From assembly GCF_900116665.1 (NCBI RefSeq), contig NZ_FPBK01000001.1:186001-250000 (forward strand): DNA of 64,000 nt, given 5' to 3'. Below, piece after piece: positions 50,719 to 60,860 of this stretch. The notes beneath the pieces are model-generated. The model did no database searches, had not been told where the DNA came from, and worked only from the letters and a program-made list of their open reading frames with translations. Every line of letters starts with the position of its first letter. Position 1 is the first letter of the stretch. This stretch comes from Pustulibacterium marinum (GTDB lineage: Bacteria; Bacteroidota; Bacteroidia; Flavobacteriales; Flavobacteriaceae). A program made the translations under genes and the position numbers.

Positions 50719-51198
50719 ATGGATATTAAGGATATTCAAAACTTAATCAAGTTCGTAGCCAAATCTGGTGCCAGTGAAGTAAAACTGGAAATGGAAGATG
50801 TAAAAATTACCATTAAAACTGGTTCAGATGATGCTAAAGAAACTACTGTAGTTCAACAAATTCCAATTAGCCAAGCATTGCCACAAGCTCCTGCTGCACA
50901 ACCAGTAGCTCCAACTACTCCTGCTGCACCTGCAGAGCCAAAAGATGAAAATGCTAAATATATTACTGTAAAGTCACCAATCATTGGTACTTTCTATAGA
51001 AAACCATCTCCAGACAAACCTACTTTTGTTGAGGTTGGTTCTACAATTTCTACAGGTGATGTACTTTGTGTTATTGAAGCAATGAAACTTTTCAACGAAA
51101 TTGAATCAGAAGTTTCTGGTAAAATTGTGAAAGTATTGGTAGATGATTCTTCACCAGTAGAATTTGATCAACCATTATTCTTGGTAGATCCATCATAA
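50719..51198 (+). CDS. accB: Biotin carboxyl carrier protein of acetyl-CoA carboxylase
   Basis: A 159-residue carrier: N-terminal helical part, a Pro/Ala-rich linker (about 55-78) and a biotinyl domain with the biotin-accepting Lys in V-I-E-A-M-K. It shuttles carboxybiotin between AccC and the carboxyltransferase. Confidence 0.95.
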   Translation: MDIKDIQNLIKFVAKSGASEVKLEMEDVKITIKTGSDDAKETTVVQQIPISQALPQAPAAQPVAPTTPAAPAEPKDENAKYITVKSPIIGTFYRKPSPDKPTFVEVGSTISTGDVLCVIEAMKLFNEIESEVSGKIVKVLVDDSSPVEFDQPLFLVDPS

Positions 51199-51220
51199 GA
51201 ATTTTAAATGAAAACTAACT

Positions 51221-51246
51221 AAACGACTTCTCTAGGTCGTTTTTTT
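51221..51246 (+). terminator. Hairpin between accB and accC
   Basis: AAACGAC pairs with GTCGTTT around an 8-base loop, with a T-tract. It should partly end transcription after accB, giving different accB and accC levels. Confidence 0.7.
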
Positions 51247-51286
51247 CACTTCAAAACTGATTAAAAACATTTAAAATTTCCCAACG

Positions 51287-52639
51287 ATGTTCAAAAAAAT
51301 ATTAATCGCTAACAGAGGAGAAATCGCTTTACGAGTTATTAGAACTTGTAGAGAGATGGGTATAAAAACCGTAGCTGTATATTCTACAGCCGATGCAGAA
51401 AGTCTTCATGTTAGGTTTGCAGATGAGGCGGTTTGTATAGGACCGGCTCCAAGTAAAGAGTCATATTTAAAGATTCCTAATATTATTGCAGCTGCAGAAA
51501 TTACAAATGCAGATGCTATTCACCCAGGGTATGGTTTCTTATCAGAAAATGCTAATTTCTCAAGAATTTGTTCAGAACACGGTATCAAATTTATTGGTGC
51601 TTCTGCAGAAATGATTGATAAAATGGGTGATAAAGCTACAGCAAAAGCTACGATGAAAGCTGCCGGAGTTCCAACAGTTCCAGGATCTGAAGGTATTCTT
51701 GAATCTTATGAAGAAGCAGAAAAGTTAGCTAAAGAAATGACCTATCCTGTAATGCTTAAAGCTACTGCTGGTGGTGGTGGTAAAGGTATGCGCGCCGTTT
51801 GGAAGCAAGAAGACCTTAAAAAAGCATGGGATAGTGCAAGACAAGAAGCAGCAGCATCTTTCGGTAACGATGGAATGTACATGGAAAAACTGATTGAGGA
51901 ACCTCGCCATATAGAAATTCAGGTAGTAGGAGATCAATTTGGTAAAGCATGTCACTTATCAGAAAGAGATTGTTCTGTTCAGCGTCGTCACCAAAAATTA
52001 ACAGAAGAAACTCCTTCGCCATTCATGACAGATGAGTTGCGCGAGAAAATGGGAGCAGCAGCTGTAAAAGCAGCAGAATATATTAGATATGAAGGTGCAG
52101 GTACCATAGAATTTTTAGTAGATAAGCATAGAAATTTCTACTTTATGGAAATGAACACTCGTATTCAGGTTGAACACCCAATTACAGAGCAAGTAATTGA
52201 TTACGATTTAATTCGTGAGCAAATTTTAGTAGCTTCGGGTGTGCCAATTTCGGGTAAAAACTATTATCCAAAATTACATTCTATTGAGTGTAGAATTAAT
52301 GCAGAAGATCCGTACAACGATTTTCGCCCTTCTCCAGGAAAAATTACTACACTACATGCTCCAGGAGGACATGGAGTTCGTTTAGATACACATGTTTATA
52401 GTGATTATATGATTCCACCGAATTATGATTCTATGATTGCTAAATTGATTACAACTGCACAAACAAGAGAAGAAGCTATCAATAAAATGAAGCGTGCTCT
52501 TGATGAGTTTGTGATAGAAGGTATCAAAACTACCATTCCTTTCCATAGACAATTAATGGATGAGCCGGATTATGTTGCCGGTAATTACACCACTAAGTTC
52601 ATGGAAGATTTCGAAATGAAACCAAAGAAAGCAGAATAA
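51287..52639 (+). CDS. accC: Biotin carboxylase subunit of acetyl-CoA carboxylase
   Basis: A 450-residue ATP-grasp enzyme. It begins [14 protein letters not shown], has the ATP glycine loop A-G-G-G-G-K-G-M, and [11 protein letters not shown]. It carboxylates biotin on AccB. Confidence 0.96.
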   Translation: MFKKILIANRGEIALRVIRTCREMGIKTVAVYSTADAESLHVRFADEAVCIGPAPSKESYLKIPNIIAAAEITNADAIHPGYGFLSENANFSRICSEHGIKFIGASAEMIDKMGDKATAKATMKAAGVPTVPGSEGILESYEEAEKLAKEMTYPVMLKATAGGGGKGMRAVWKQEDLKKAWDSARQEAAASFGNDGMYMEKLIEEPRHIEIQVVGDQFGKACHLSERDCSVQRRHQKLTEETPSPFMTDELREKMGAAAVKAAEYIRYEGAGTIEFLVDKHRNFYFMEMNTRIQVEHPITEQVIDYDLIREQILVASGVPISGKNYYPKLHSIECRINAEDPYNDFRPSPGKITTLHAPGGHGVRLDTHVYSDYMIPPNYDSMIAKLITTAQTREEAINKMKRALDEFVIEGIKTTIPFHRQLMDEPDYVAGNYTTKFMEDFEMKPKKAE

Positions 52640-52642
52640 ATG

Positions 52643-52672
52643 AAAAGGCTCCTAATATAGGAGCCTTTTTTT
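52643..52672 (+). terminator. Terminator after accC
   Basis: AAAAGGCTCCTA pairs with TAGGAGCCTTTT around a 3-base loop and ends in T residues. Confidence 0.85.
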
Positions 52673-52721
52673 ATTACGTTTACGAGTAAATTTTTATATT
52701 TGGCATTCTACTACATTAGCT

Positions 52722-53396
52722 ATGAAAATGATACTCGTTAAATTATTATCCCTTTTTATCCTATTGATCTCAACTTCTTCATGTTTTGAGGTTATTGAAG
52801 AAGTTTCCCTAAATAAAAACGGATCGGGTACCATTGAACTTACTTTAAACCTTAGTCAAAGTAAAACCAAGTTAGCATCTGTAATGTTGTTAGATAGTGT
52901 TAATGGTCATAAGATTCCTTCAAAAACTGATATAGAGAAGCATGTTTTAGACCTAGTAAATGACCTGAAATCTGCTCCGGGTTTATCCAATGTAAAGCAT
53001 ACTATAGATTTTGATAATTATATATTGAGCCTTCGTTGTGATTTTAAAAAAGTAGAAAACCTAAATAATTTTGCACAACAAGTTTGGGATAAACAAAAAG
53101 TTTCAGGCCAGTTTAAATCTTACAACTACGATGTGAGTAAAATGCTATTTCAGAGAAAATTTGATTTTGGAAACAAGCTAAAAGAATCTTACAGCAAGTT
53201 GAGTAAAGACGATAAAAATGTTTTTGATAACGCAAGCTATACATTAATCTATCGTTTTGAAAATCCTGTAAAGTCGTTCTCAAATAAGAATTCAAAACTT
53301 TCAAAATCAAAAAAGGCGTTGATGATGAAGCTCAATGCAAATAATTTTATTCAACAAAACGTAACAATAGAGAATACAATACAACTAATCCAATAG
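52722..53396 (+). CDS. Lipoprotein of unknown function
   Basis: A 224-residue lipoprotein: M-K-M-I-L-V-K-L-L-S, hydrophobic core, lipobox S-T-S-S-C (C21). The mature part starts F-E-V-I-E-E-V-S-L-N-K-N-G-S-G, resembling lipoproteins with a beta-sheet domain seen next to DUF4836-like genes; I do not recognise a named family. A -7 box TATATTTG lies at 52695-52702. Fifteen bases separate it from the next secreted protein, so the three genes 52722-56582 probably form one unit. Confidence 0.75.
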   Translation: MKMILVKLLSLFILLISTSSCFEVIEEVSLNKNGSGTIELTLNLSQSKTKLASVMLLDSVNGHKIPSKTDIEKHVLDLVNDLKSAPGLSNVKHTIDFDNYILSLRCDFKKVENLNNFAQQVWDKQKVSGQFKSYNYDVSKMLFQRKFDFGNKLKESYSKLSKDDKNVFDNASYTLIYRFENPVKSFSNKNSKLSKSKKALMMKLNANNFIQQNVTIENTIQLIQ

Positions 53397-53411
53397 GGAA
53401 AAAACCACTTT

Positions 53412-55274
53412 ATGAAAAAAATATTTTTACTACCTGCTTTATGTTTTTCGGTAACCATTTTTGCGCAAGATTTGGAAAAGAAAGTTCCGGAAGATGCAAC
53501 TATTGTAGCTAGAGCAAATGGAGAAAATTTACTCGATTTAATGTCTGTTACAGAGCTAGACGAATCGATTCTTGGAAAATCACTTTTAGGCATGGTTCAA
53601 GAACAAGGAAGTTCTGAAAAACCATCATTAACAGATTTTGGTTTTAATATAGATGCTTCTTCATATTACTACATGAGCATGAATGATAGTGTATTTTATA
53701 ATACGCTTATGATTCCAATTGCAGATGATGCAAAAATGGAAAAGTTCTTTACCAAAATTATGGGAAAGGAAATTGTTCAAGAACAAGAGTTCCACACGTT
53801 TGAAGGTACGCCCGATGCTCCTGTAATGGTTTGGGATAAAAAAACGTTGGTTTTGGTCTATCCAAGTTTGGCAGATGCTTATTTCAAAGAGCCAGCTGTA
53901 ATGGAGAGATATGGGCTGACTGAAGAGAAGACCTTTGATTTTTCTAACTGGGGAGTTGAAGACGATTCGGAAGATGAAATGTATTATGAAGACGAAACTG
54001 GAGAAGAGTATACAATTCAACAGAATGGAGATACTATTAAGGTAGAAACTCCGGAAGAGGTTGAAATTCCACAGGAAATTCCTTCAGGACCATCAAATTA
54101 TGAAATCAAAAACCAATTAGGATCTGCTTGGGCTTTTGATATGGCCAAGACTGTTTTAAGAACCAATCCTTCTTCCGATATTACTAAAAACAAAGCATAC
54201 CGTAAGAATGTAGATGATGATGCGGTTCTTTCATTATTCGTTGGTAACTATGATATTTTCATGGAATCTGTTTTGAAAAATGCAGGTAGTTACAGTACTA
54301 TGATGGGTATGATGAATTTTGGAAATTTATACAAAGATGCTGCTTCAACAACCAACTTATTCTTAAACGAAGATGAAATTGTTTTCGAAAGCATTAGTAA
54401 TGTAAGTGATGAAATTGGTGATGTTTACAAAAAAGTTTTTGATAGAAAAGTGAACAACGACTTTGTAAATTATATCAATGAAGATAAGAGTATCGCTTTT
54501 TTCAGTTTTGCAATTAATACTGAAGAGGCATTGACAGAATATCCAAAATTAATGCAGAATATCTACAAGGACTTTCCTACCTATGGACAGGAAATGGATC
54601 TTGGTTTAGAAGCTTTTTCATTGCTTTTAGACGAAAAAGCTGTAGGAAATGTGATTAAAGGAGACTTTATGTTCCTCTTAAATGATTTTACGGAACAGGA
54701 AAGAACATTTACTACATATGATTATGATGAAGATTTTAATTATGTAGAAAAGGAAGAAACAAAGAAAGAGACTTTACCAGATTTTCTTTTGATGTTTTCT
54801 TCAGATGATACAAACCTGTTAAGTAAACTAGTAAATTATGGTACCGAGAAAGGTATAGTAAATCAAACAGAAAGTTATTACGAAATTATGATTCCAGAAT
54901 CTCCAATGTCTATCTATTTTGCTATTAGAGAAGGGATTATTTTTCTAGGTACTTCTGCTTCAGATATGAAAGCAATTACTTCAGGAACATTCGTGGCAAA
55001 ACTTTCTAAAGAACATGAAAAGTTGATTTTGAAAAACAAGTTTAGTGGTTTCTTTAATCCAAAAGTTTTAGCTGATAAAATTCCTGTAGAAGAAATGGGA
55101 GTTTCTACCATGAAAACAGCTTTATATTTCTTAGATAACCTAGGAGAAATTACCATGAAAGGCTCAAAGGTTTGTAAAAACAGAGTTAAAGGAGAAGTGG
55201 TAATAGAAATTCCTGAAGGTCACAAAAATGGGTTGAAATACTTATTTGATCTTGTTGAAAATATGAGAAAATAG
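53412..55274 (+). CDS. Secreted DUF4836-like protein
   Basis: A 620-residue exported protein (signal peptide 1-19, ending T-I-F-A-Q). The mature N-terminus K-V-P-E-D-A-T-I-V-A-R-A-N-G-E-N-L-L resembles DUF4836 proteins of Bacteroidota. A very acidic insert lies around 180-220 and another (T-T-Y-D-Y-D-E-D) near 440. It contains many aromatic residues and a basic C-terminus. Function unknown; assignment to DUF4836 is from memory of the pattern. Confidence 0.7.
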   Translation: MKKIFLLPALCFSVTIFAQDLEKKVPEDATIVARANGENLLDLMSVTELDESILGKSLLGMVQEQGSSEKPSLTDFGFNIDASSYYYMSMNDSVFYNTLMIPIADDAKMEKFFTKIMGKEIVQEQEFHTFEGTPDAPVMVWDKKTLVLVYPSLADAYFKEPAVMERYGLTEEKTFDFSNWGVEDDSEDEMYYEDETGEEYTIQQNGDTIKVETPEEVEIPQEIPSGPSNYEIKNQLGSAWAFDMAKTVLRTNPSSDITKNKAYRKNVDDDAVLSLFVGNYDIFMESVLKNAGSYSTMMGMMNFGNLYKDAASTTNLFLNEDEIVFESISNVSDEIGDVYKKVFDRKVNNDFVNYINEDKSIAFFSFAINTEEALTEYPKLMQNIYKDFPTYGQEMDLGLEAFSLLLDEKAVGNVIKGDFMFLLNDFTEQERTFTTYDYDEDFNYVEKEETKKETLPDFLLMFSSDDTNLLSKLVNYGTEKGIVNQTESYYEIMIPESPMSIYFAIREGIIFLGTSASDMKAITSGTFVAKLSKEHEKLILKNKFSGFFNPKVLADKIPVEEMGVSTMKTALYFLDNLGEITMKGSKVCKNRVKGEVVIEIPEGHKNGLKYLFDLVENMRK

Positions 55275-55277
55275 TCT

Positions 55278-56582
55278 ATGACTACATTTATAAAAGTTTT
55301 ACAAAAAGCAGTTCTTGTTATGGCAGGGCTGCTTTTCGTGTTTTATATAATTCTTTGGTATCGTGACATGCGGTCATATCAAGATACAATACCTATAAAC
55401 ACAGCTTCGGTGGTTAAGGTCAACGTAGATGGAATGGCTTTAGAGCTCGTTTGGAATATGATTTGTCATCCTTCCTCATATTTGAACGAAAATGAAAAAA
55501 CAAAAGATGAAGATGTTGAGTATGGAATTAATATACCCGCAAATCTTTTTATAAGTACCTTAAAAAATAAGAAATCAGATAGTTTTTTTACAATACTAAA
55601 CGTAACCAATACTAGCTCTTTTTCAAACTATTTAGTTCAAGAATTGCATTTAAAAGAGATTGAATCCGGGGAGTCATATCAAATATTTCAGCATGAAAAC
55701 ACTAAGCTGAAGGTGGCTTTTAACAATGATAAGGCGGTTGTTTCCTATGCAAATTCGGGTGAGTCAGTAATGGATGTTTTTGAAAGTGTGCTCAATAAAA
55801 AAGAGTTTTTAAAATCAGATGATTTTTTAGGTAGAGTGAAATCTGTAAATGAAGATATAGCTTTTGTATCGCCAATACAAACGATTTCTTTTGATGTAAA
55901 GCCCGGTAAAATTGCTATTCAGTCATTGGATTCTGAAACGCCTAAAATGCCAAAAATTTTTAGAAAAGGAGAAAAGAATGCATTGTATTTAGAACTTCAG
56001 AAACTCACTTTTCACCAAAATGAAGAATGGAATATAAAAGGTGTTTCTTTGGCCACAGATAGTTTGCAAATGTATACAGAAGGATCTGTACAGCTAGCTG
56101 TAAACAATTCGGTTTCTCAAATAGATTCTATAATTACCTATGAGTACAATGACGATTTTGAGAAAGTGCCGGTCATGAGTACAACTCAAAAACAAGTGCC
56201 CAATATTCAAATACAGGTTAACGATACTTTAGGAAAAGTATTTTCTTATTTCAAGCGTACCGGTTTAGTGGAAGATAATCAATTAAATAAAGATATTTTC
56301 CCTTTATATAAACTTCACGCTACCAATGTTCCTGGCGGTGTTCATTTCTTCACTGGATCAGAAATTCATCAATCACAATGGTTGACAGATGCATCATATT
56401 TATATGTGAATTTTGATAAGATCACCAATTATGAAGATTTTTCATTTCTTAAAAAATATGTGGAAGAACTCAAGGATTTTGAAATGAGTTTTCAACTCTC
56501 AACTAAGGGTATTTCTCATCTCAATGGAAATATCTACTTCAAAAATGATTCGTACTATCCATTAAAAATTCTGTTAAAGTAA
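55278..56582 (+). CDS. Membrane-anchored protein, possible paralogue of the preceding gene
   Basis: A 434-residue protein with a single N-terminal helix (about 8-27) and a large periplasmic part. Its opening I-P-I-N-T-A-S-V-V-K-V-N-V-D-G-M-A-L-E-L, followed by a SDSFFTILNV strand and a F-N-N-D-K-A-V-V-S-Y segment, follows the same order as in the 53412 protein (P-E-D-A-T-I-V-A-R-A-N-G-E-N-L-L, D-S-V-F-Y-N-T-L-M-I, K-K-T-L-V-L-V-Y). I infer distant paralogy. Three bases separate the genes. No named function. Confidence 0.68.
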   Translation: MTTFIKVLQKAVLVMAGLLFVFYIILWYRDMRSYQDTIPINTASVVKVNVDGMALELVWNMICHPSSYLNENEKTKDEDVEYGINIPANLFISTLKNKKSDSFFTILNVTNTSSFSNYLVQELHLKEIESGESYQIFQHENTKLKVAFNNDKAVVSYANSGESVMDVFESVLNKKEFLKSDDFLGRVKSVNEDIAFVSPIQTISFDVKPGKIAIQSLDSETPKMPKIFRKGEKNALYLELQKLTFHQNEEWNIKGVSLATDSLQMYTEGSVQLAVNNSVSQIDSIITYEYNDDFEKVPVMSTTQKQVPNIQIQVNDTLGKVFSYFKRTGLVEDNQLNKDIFPLYKLHATNVPGGVHFFTGSEIHQSQWLTDASYLYVNFDKITNYEDFSFLKKYVEELKDFEMSFQLSTKGISHLNGNIYFKNDSYYPLKILLK

Positions 56583-56648
56583 AATACTGATATTCAGTGA
56601 ACTCATTATTTGTTTATCTTGAATAAGAAAAATAAAAAATTGAGCACT

Positions 56649-57785
56649 ATGTTTAGTTATTGGGAATATAAAAACTGGATTACAGATATAGATTTTGCCA
56701 TTGTAGGTAGCGGAATTGTTGGGTTAAATTGTGCTTTGGCGTTGCGTGAAAAGTATCCAAGCGCTTCCATACTCGTGTTAGAAAAAGGAGTTTTGCCGCA
56801 AGGTGCTAGTACCAAAAATGCCGGATTTGCTTGTTTTGGTAGTTTATCAGAGCTTTTAGATGATTTAAATACCCATGATGAAGACGAAATGGTTTCGTTG
56901 GTCAAACATCGTTGGGAAGGCCTGCAAGCGCTGCGTACTATTGTGGGCGATGACGCTATGGAATTTCAGCAATATGGAGGAAACGAAATTTTTTTGAAGG
57001 GAAATCCGGACTTCTATGAATCATGTTTAGAAGAGCGATCCAGAATTAATAAATTGTTACATCCACTTTTTCACCAAGATGTTTTTGAAGAAAAGGCCAA
57101 TGATTTTCACTTTGGCCACATTCAAGATTACTACATCAGCAACACGCTGGAAGGTCAGCTAGACACCGGTAAAATGATGAATACGTTGTTAAAAAAGGCA
57201 TATTCTTCAGGAATCAAGATCTTAAATAGTATTCAAGTAGAGGATTTTCAAGATTTGAATGGATCTGTTTCAGTACAAACAAATATGTTTGACTTAACCG
57301 TGAAAAAACTCTTCATAGCTACCAATGGATACGCAAGTGATTTGGGCATTACCGATGTAAAACCTGCAAGAGCACAGGTTTTGATAACAAAACCAATTGC
57401 CAATTTACCCGTGAAAGGAACTTTTCATATTGAAGAAGGATATTACTATTTCAGAAATGTAGGAGATCGAATATTATTTGGTGGAGGTAGACACTTAGAT
57501 ATTGAAGGCGAAACCACCACACATATTGCACAGTCATCAATAGTTCAGGAAAAATTGGAAGAAATGTTATCAGAAATAATTTTACCCGAATTTGATTATG
57601 AAATTGATATGCGTTGGAGCGGAATTATGGGTGTGGGACCTGCAAAAAGACCTATTGTAAAATCCATTTCTAATAACGTATTTTGTGGTGTTCGCCTAGG
57701 CGGTATGGGTATTTCTATAGGAACACTTGTAGGTCGTCAATTAGCCGAACTTGAACACGCCCTTGTACATGAAAAAATTATTTAA
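56649..57785 (+). CDS. FAD-dependent oxidoreductase (DadA/glycine-oxidase type)
   Basis: A 378-residue flavoprotein. An upstream TTG frame exists from 56610, but ATG at 56649 gives the better start. The FAD-binding motif A-I-V-G-S-G-I-V-G-L-N-C-A is at about 18-30, and G-A-S-T-K-N-A-G-F-A follows, typical of DAO-superfamily amine/amino-acid oxidases. The C-terminal G-V-R-L-G-G-M-G-I-S-I-G also fits. The substrate is not predictable. It overlaps mtgA by 17 bases. Confidence 0.85.
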   Translation: MFSYWEYKNWITDIDFAIVGSGIVGLNCALALREKYPSASILVLEKGVLPQGASTKNAGFACFGSLSELLDDLNTHDEDEMVSLVKHRWEGLQALRTIVGDDAMEFQQYGGNEIFLKGNPDFYESCLEERSRINKLLHPLFHQDVFEEKANDFHFGHIQDYYISNTLEGQLDTGKMMNTLLKKAYSSGIKILNSIQVEDFQDLNGSVSVQTNMFDLTVKKLFIATNGYASDLGITDVKPARAQVLITKPIANLPVKGTFHIEEGYYYFRNVGDRILFGGGRHLDIEGETTTHIAQSSIVQEKLEEMLSEIILPEFDYEIDMRWSGIMGVGPAKRPIVKSISNNVFCGVRLGGMGISIGTLVGRQLAELEHALVHEKII

Positions 57786-58482
57786 GTTTCTTTTTAAAAT
57801 TATTCTTTGGTTTGTAGCCATCACAGTGATTTGGGTAGTTTTGCTACGCTTTGTTCCTGTATTTTATACGCCGTTAATGCTTATCAGAGCTTATGAAAAT
57901 AGAGAGGATACAGGTTGGGAACTCAAACATGATTGGGTGCCTAGAAAGTATATTTCTCCAAATATGGAGTTGGCAGTGGTGTGTAGTGAAGATCAGAATT
58001 TTGTAACGCACAATGGTTTCGATTTTGGAGCTATTGAAAAGGCTATGAAGTTTAATGAGAATCATAAAACCAAAAAGCGCGGTGCTAGTACCATTAGTCA
58101 GCAAACGGCTAAAAACGTTTTTTTGTGGCCTGGAAGAAGCTGGGTTCGCAAAGGGTTTGAAGTGTATTTTACTTTTTTGATTGAGTTGATTTGGCCCAAA
58201 GAACGGATTATGGAAGTCTACCTCAATAGCATTGAAATGGGCAATGGGATTTTTGGGGTTGAAGAAGCTTCAAAATATTGGTTTACGAAACCTGCAAGCA
58301 AATTGTCTAAAGCAAATGCAGCAGCTTTGGCGGCAGTACTTCCAAATCCTAGAAAATACAGAGCCAATCCGCCAACACCTTATATTCAAAAAAGAATTGC
58401 CTGGACATTACAGCAAATGCGCTTTCATGGCGGTAAACTAGATTATACCAAGAAAAAGAAAGATGAAACATCTAAAAAGTGA
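57769..58482 (+). CDS. mtgA: Monofunctional peptidoglycan transglycosylase
   Basis: A 237-residue GT51 enzyme. Start at ATG 57769 (an upstream TTG at 57751 is in frame but spoils the membrane anchor). One N-terminal helix (about 5-28), catalytic E in C-S-E-D-Q-N-F, and K-R-G-A-S-T-I-S-Q-Q-T-A-K, then E-V-Y-L-N-S-I-E-M-G. It polymerises lipid II without cross-linking. Complements the bifunctional enzyme at 4424. Confidence 0.93.
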   Translation: MKKLFKFLFKIILWFVAITVIWVVLLRFVPVFYTPLMLIRAYENREDTGWELKHDWVPRKYISPNMELAVVCSEDQNFVTHNGFDFGAIEKAMKFNENHKTKKRGASTISQQTAKNVFLWPGRSWVRKGFEVYFTFLIELIWPKERIMEVYLNSIEMGNGIFGVEEASKYWFTKPASKLSKANAAALAAVLPNPRKYRANPPTPYIQKRIAWTLQQMRFHGGKLDYTKKKKDETSKK

Positions 58483-58921
58483 GGTAATAGCGGCTTGTGA
58501 AGCTATTATTTCATCAAAATTAAAATCGGTTCAGGAAACGCTAGCCAATTTGCAAGAATCATTATTTTCTGAAACTAAAAGTACAGCGGGTGATAAGCAC
58601 GAAACTGGCAGATCCATGGTGCAATTAGAAATGGAAAAGACTGGCGCCAAGGTACTAGAATTAGAAAAAGAATTAGCCGTTTTAGATCGAATTAAGAAAC
58701 AGGAAAATCAACAACAAAAATTAGTACGGCTTGGCAGTTTGTTAGAAACATCCAATGGAATTTATTTTATTGCTGTGAGTCTTGGATTAGTGAAGATCGA
58801 AAACCATCAAGTGTTCGCTATTTCATCTGGAGCTCCTATTGCCAAAGAGTTTATAGGAAAAACAGCTGGAGAAACGGTTAGTTTTAGAAATACCTCAATC
58901 ACAATCCAAACTATTTTTTAA
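58463..58921 (+). CDS. GreA/GreB-like protein
   Basis: A 152-residue protein: a helical hairpin (about 1-85, rich in Glu, Lys and Gln) and a C-terminal Gre-type domain (L-G-S-L-L-E-T-S-N-G-I-Y-F, I-S-S-G-A-P-I-A-K-E-F-I-G-K-T-A-G-E). Similar proteins are often labelled 3-oxoacyl-ACP synthase in databases without clear reason; the fold suggests an RNA-polymerase-binding factor. It overlaps mtgA by 20 bases, and the ABC ATPase converges on it with an 11-base overlap. Confidence 0.72.
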   Translation: MKHLKSEVIAACEAIISSKLKSVQETLANLQESLFSETKSTAGDKHETGRSMVQLEMEKTGAKVLELEKELAVLDRIKKQENQQQKLVRLGSLLETSNGIYFIAVSLGLVKIENHQVFAISSGAPIAKEFIGKTAGETVSFRNTSITIQTIF

Positions 58922-59852
58922 GCTGAATTTGAATGTGTTCCGAAGTAATTTCTTCGGAAGATTTTAATGTGATTTTTTTGCCATTCAATTCTCCCAGCAC
59001 TAAGTAATGATCACCTTGAAAATAACAACTTTTCACTAAAACTTGTACACCTCCACTAGCTACAATTTCTAATTGATGTGGGTAGCAAATAAGTTCATTT
59101 TTATCGGTGTCAAAGTCTTTTCCGTCCAATACATTTACATCGCCAAAAAGTGAAGCAACGTAAGCATTTGTTGGATTTTGATAGAGTACTTTTGGGTTTT
59201 CAAAAGTGAGTACTTCACCATCTTTCATCACTAAGGTTTTATCAGAAAACGGTAACGACTCTTCTTTGTCGTGTGTAGCAACCAAACATGTAATGTTGTG
59301 TTTTTTCAGATGTGCAAACAAGTTTCTGCGTAACGAGTTTTTCTGAAAACTATCAATATGGCTAAACGGTTCGTCTAGCAATAAAACTTCTGGTTCTACA
59401 GCAATGGCGCGTGCTAGCGCTACACGTTGCATTTGTCCGCCACTCAATAATTTTGCTTTTACGTTGGCAAATTCAGTCATTTCAACCATTTCTAACAACT
59501 CCTGAATACGTTGTTTTTTTTCCTCCGGATAGAAATTAGACAAGTGTTTTCCAATATTTTGTGCTACGGTAAGAAAGGGCATCAAATCAAAATCTTGTGC
59601 TAAATATTTCATATAATCCATGCCAGGTACCAAGTTGTAAGCTGGTCCAAGCACAGGAGTTTCATTATAGAAAATTTTACCTGCTTCCAAGTCAAACAGT
59701 CCATAAATGCAACGAAGCAAAGTACTTTTTCCGCAGCCACTTTCGCCCATAATGGCAATATGTTCTCCTTTTTCTACACGAAAGGAAACATCTTTCAGAA
59801 TAGGTTTTTCGGCATAAGCAAAAGAAATATTTTCAATAGAAAGCATGTGCAA
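58911..59852 (-). CDS. ABC transporter ATP-binding protein
   Basis: A 313-residue ATPase: Walker A G-E-S-G-C-G-K-S-T, signature L-L-S-G-G-Q-M-Q, Walker B L-L-L-D-E-P-F, H in A-T-H-D-K, and a C-terminal TOBE-like part (about 225-313). The layout is that of polyamine, sulfate or iron importers. No permease or binding protein is encoded nearby, so its substrate is unknown. Confidence 0.88.
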   Translation of the reverse strand: MHMLSIENISFAYAEKPILKDVSFRVEKGEHIAIMGESGCGKSTLLRCIYGLFDLEAGKIFYNETPVLGPAYNLVPGMDYMKYLAQDFDLMPFLTVAQNIGKHLSNFYPEEKKQRIQELLEMVEMTEFANVKAKLLSGGQMQRVALARAIAVEPEVLLLDEPFSHIDSFQKNSLRRNLFAHLKKHNITCLVATHDKEESLPFSDKTLVMKDGEVLTFENPKVLYQNPTNAYVASLFGDVNVLDGKDFDTDKNELICYPHQLEIVASGGVQVLVKSCYFQGDHYLVLGELNGKKITLKSSEEITSEHIQIQLKK

Positions 59853-59902
59853 AATTTTTTCAAAGGTACAGATTCTATGACTCTCAATTCTTTCAATTCC
59901 CT

Positions 59903-59910
59903 TATATTTG
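59903..59910 (+). promoter_or_regulatory. -7 box for the M28 peptidase gene
   Basis: TATATTTG, 13 bases before the ATG at 59924, giving a very short leader. Confidence 0.5.
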
Positions 59911-59923
59911 AGAAAAATATAAC

Positions 59924-60856
59924 ATGAAGTTTTATTTTACTACACTTTTGTTTTGTGCTGCTTTTTCAGCCTTTGCACAGCAAGAAATTACAGTTCAAGA
60001 ACTTAAAGATCATATTTCTTTTTTAGCTTCCGATGAAGAAGAGGGCCGTTTTCCAGGCACTATTGCCAATGAAGATGTGGTGCTGTATATAGATATGGAT
60101 TTTCAAAAATCTGGTTTAGTACCTTTTGATGGAAATTTTCTTCAGGAGTTCAATGCAAAATTGAGGAAATCTGGTGAAGAAGTTTCAACTTGGAATATCA
60201 TTGGATTTCTTCCGGGGAATGATGCTAAATTGAAAAATGAATTTATTGTACTGGGTGCGCATTACGATCATTTAGGAAAGGTAGGCGATAGTATTTTTCA
60301 TGGGGCCGACGACAATGCGAGCGGAACGGCTGCACTTTTGGAAATTTCTGAAAAAGTGGCTACTCACAAATCTGAATTGAAACGAAGTGTCATTTTTGTT
60401 GCTTTTGGAGCTGAAGAGCAAGGATTATTGGGGAGTACATATTTTACAGAAAATCCACCGGTACCACTTTCAACCATTAAAGTGATGTTGAATATGGATA
60501 TGGTTGGGCATTTAAATGATGAAAACCATGTATACATGGGTGGAGCTGCGAGTTTTCCCAACGGACAAGAACTCATGAAAAGTTTGGGAGCGCCCAATGG
60601 AATCAATCCTATTGTGATAGCCTATGATGTTGGAGGATCTGATCATGTTTCGTTTTTTAAGAAAGAGATTTCCGTTTTAGGTTTGCATACAGGTGGCCAT
60701 GAAGATTATCATAAACCGACAGATACAGCCGATAAAATTCATTACGAAGGGGAAGTCAAAGTCTGTAATTATATTTACGATGCGCTCATGCATTTGGCAA
60801 CAACCACTGATGACTTGTATTTTATTCCAGAGAAAAAAGAACAAACCGAAAATTAA
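59924..60856 (+). CDS. M28-family zinc aminopeptidase
   Basis: A 310-residue exported peptidase (signal peptide 1-18, ending A-F-A-Q). The co-catalytic zinc ligands and acid are in order: G-A-H-Y-D-H-L-G, G-A-D-D-N-A-S-G, F-G-A-E-E-Q-G, N-M-D-M-V-G and H-E-D-Y-H-K-P-T-D-T. Probably trims extracellular or periplasmic peptides. Confidence 0.92.
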   Translation: MKFYFTTLLFCAAFSAFAQQEITVQELKDHISFLASDEEEGRFPGTIANEDVVLYIDMDFQKSGLVPFDGNFLQEFNAKLRKSGEEVSTWNIIGFLPGNDAKLKNEFIVLGAHYDHLGKVGDSIFHGADDNASGTAALLEISEKVATHKSELKRSVIFVAFGAEEQGLLGSTYFTENPPVPLSTIKVMLNMDMVGHLNDENHVYMGGAASFPNGQELMKSLGAPNGINPIVIAYDVGGSDHVSFFKKEISVLGLHTGGHEDYHKPTDTADKIHYEGEVKVCNYIYDALMHLATTTDDLYFIPEKKEQTEN

Positions 60857-60860
60857 TAGA

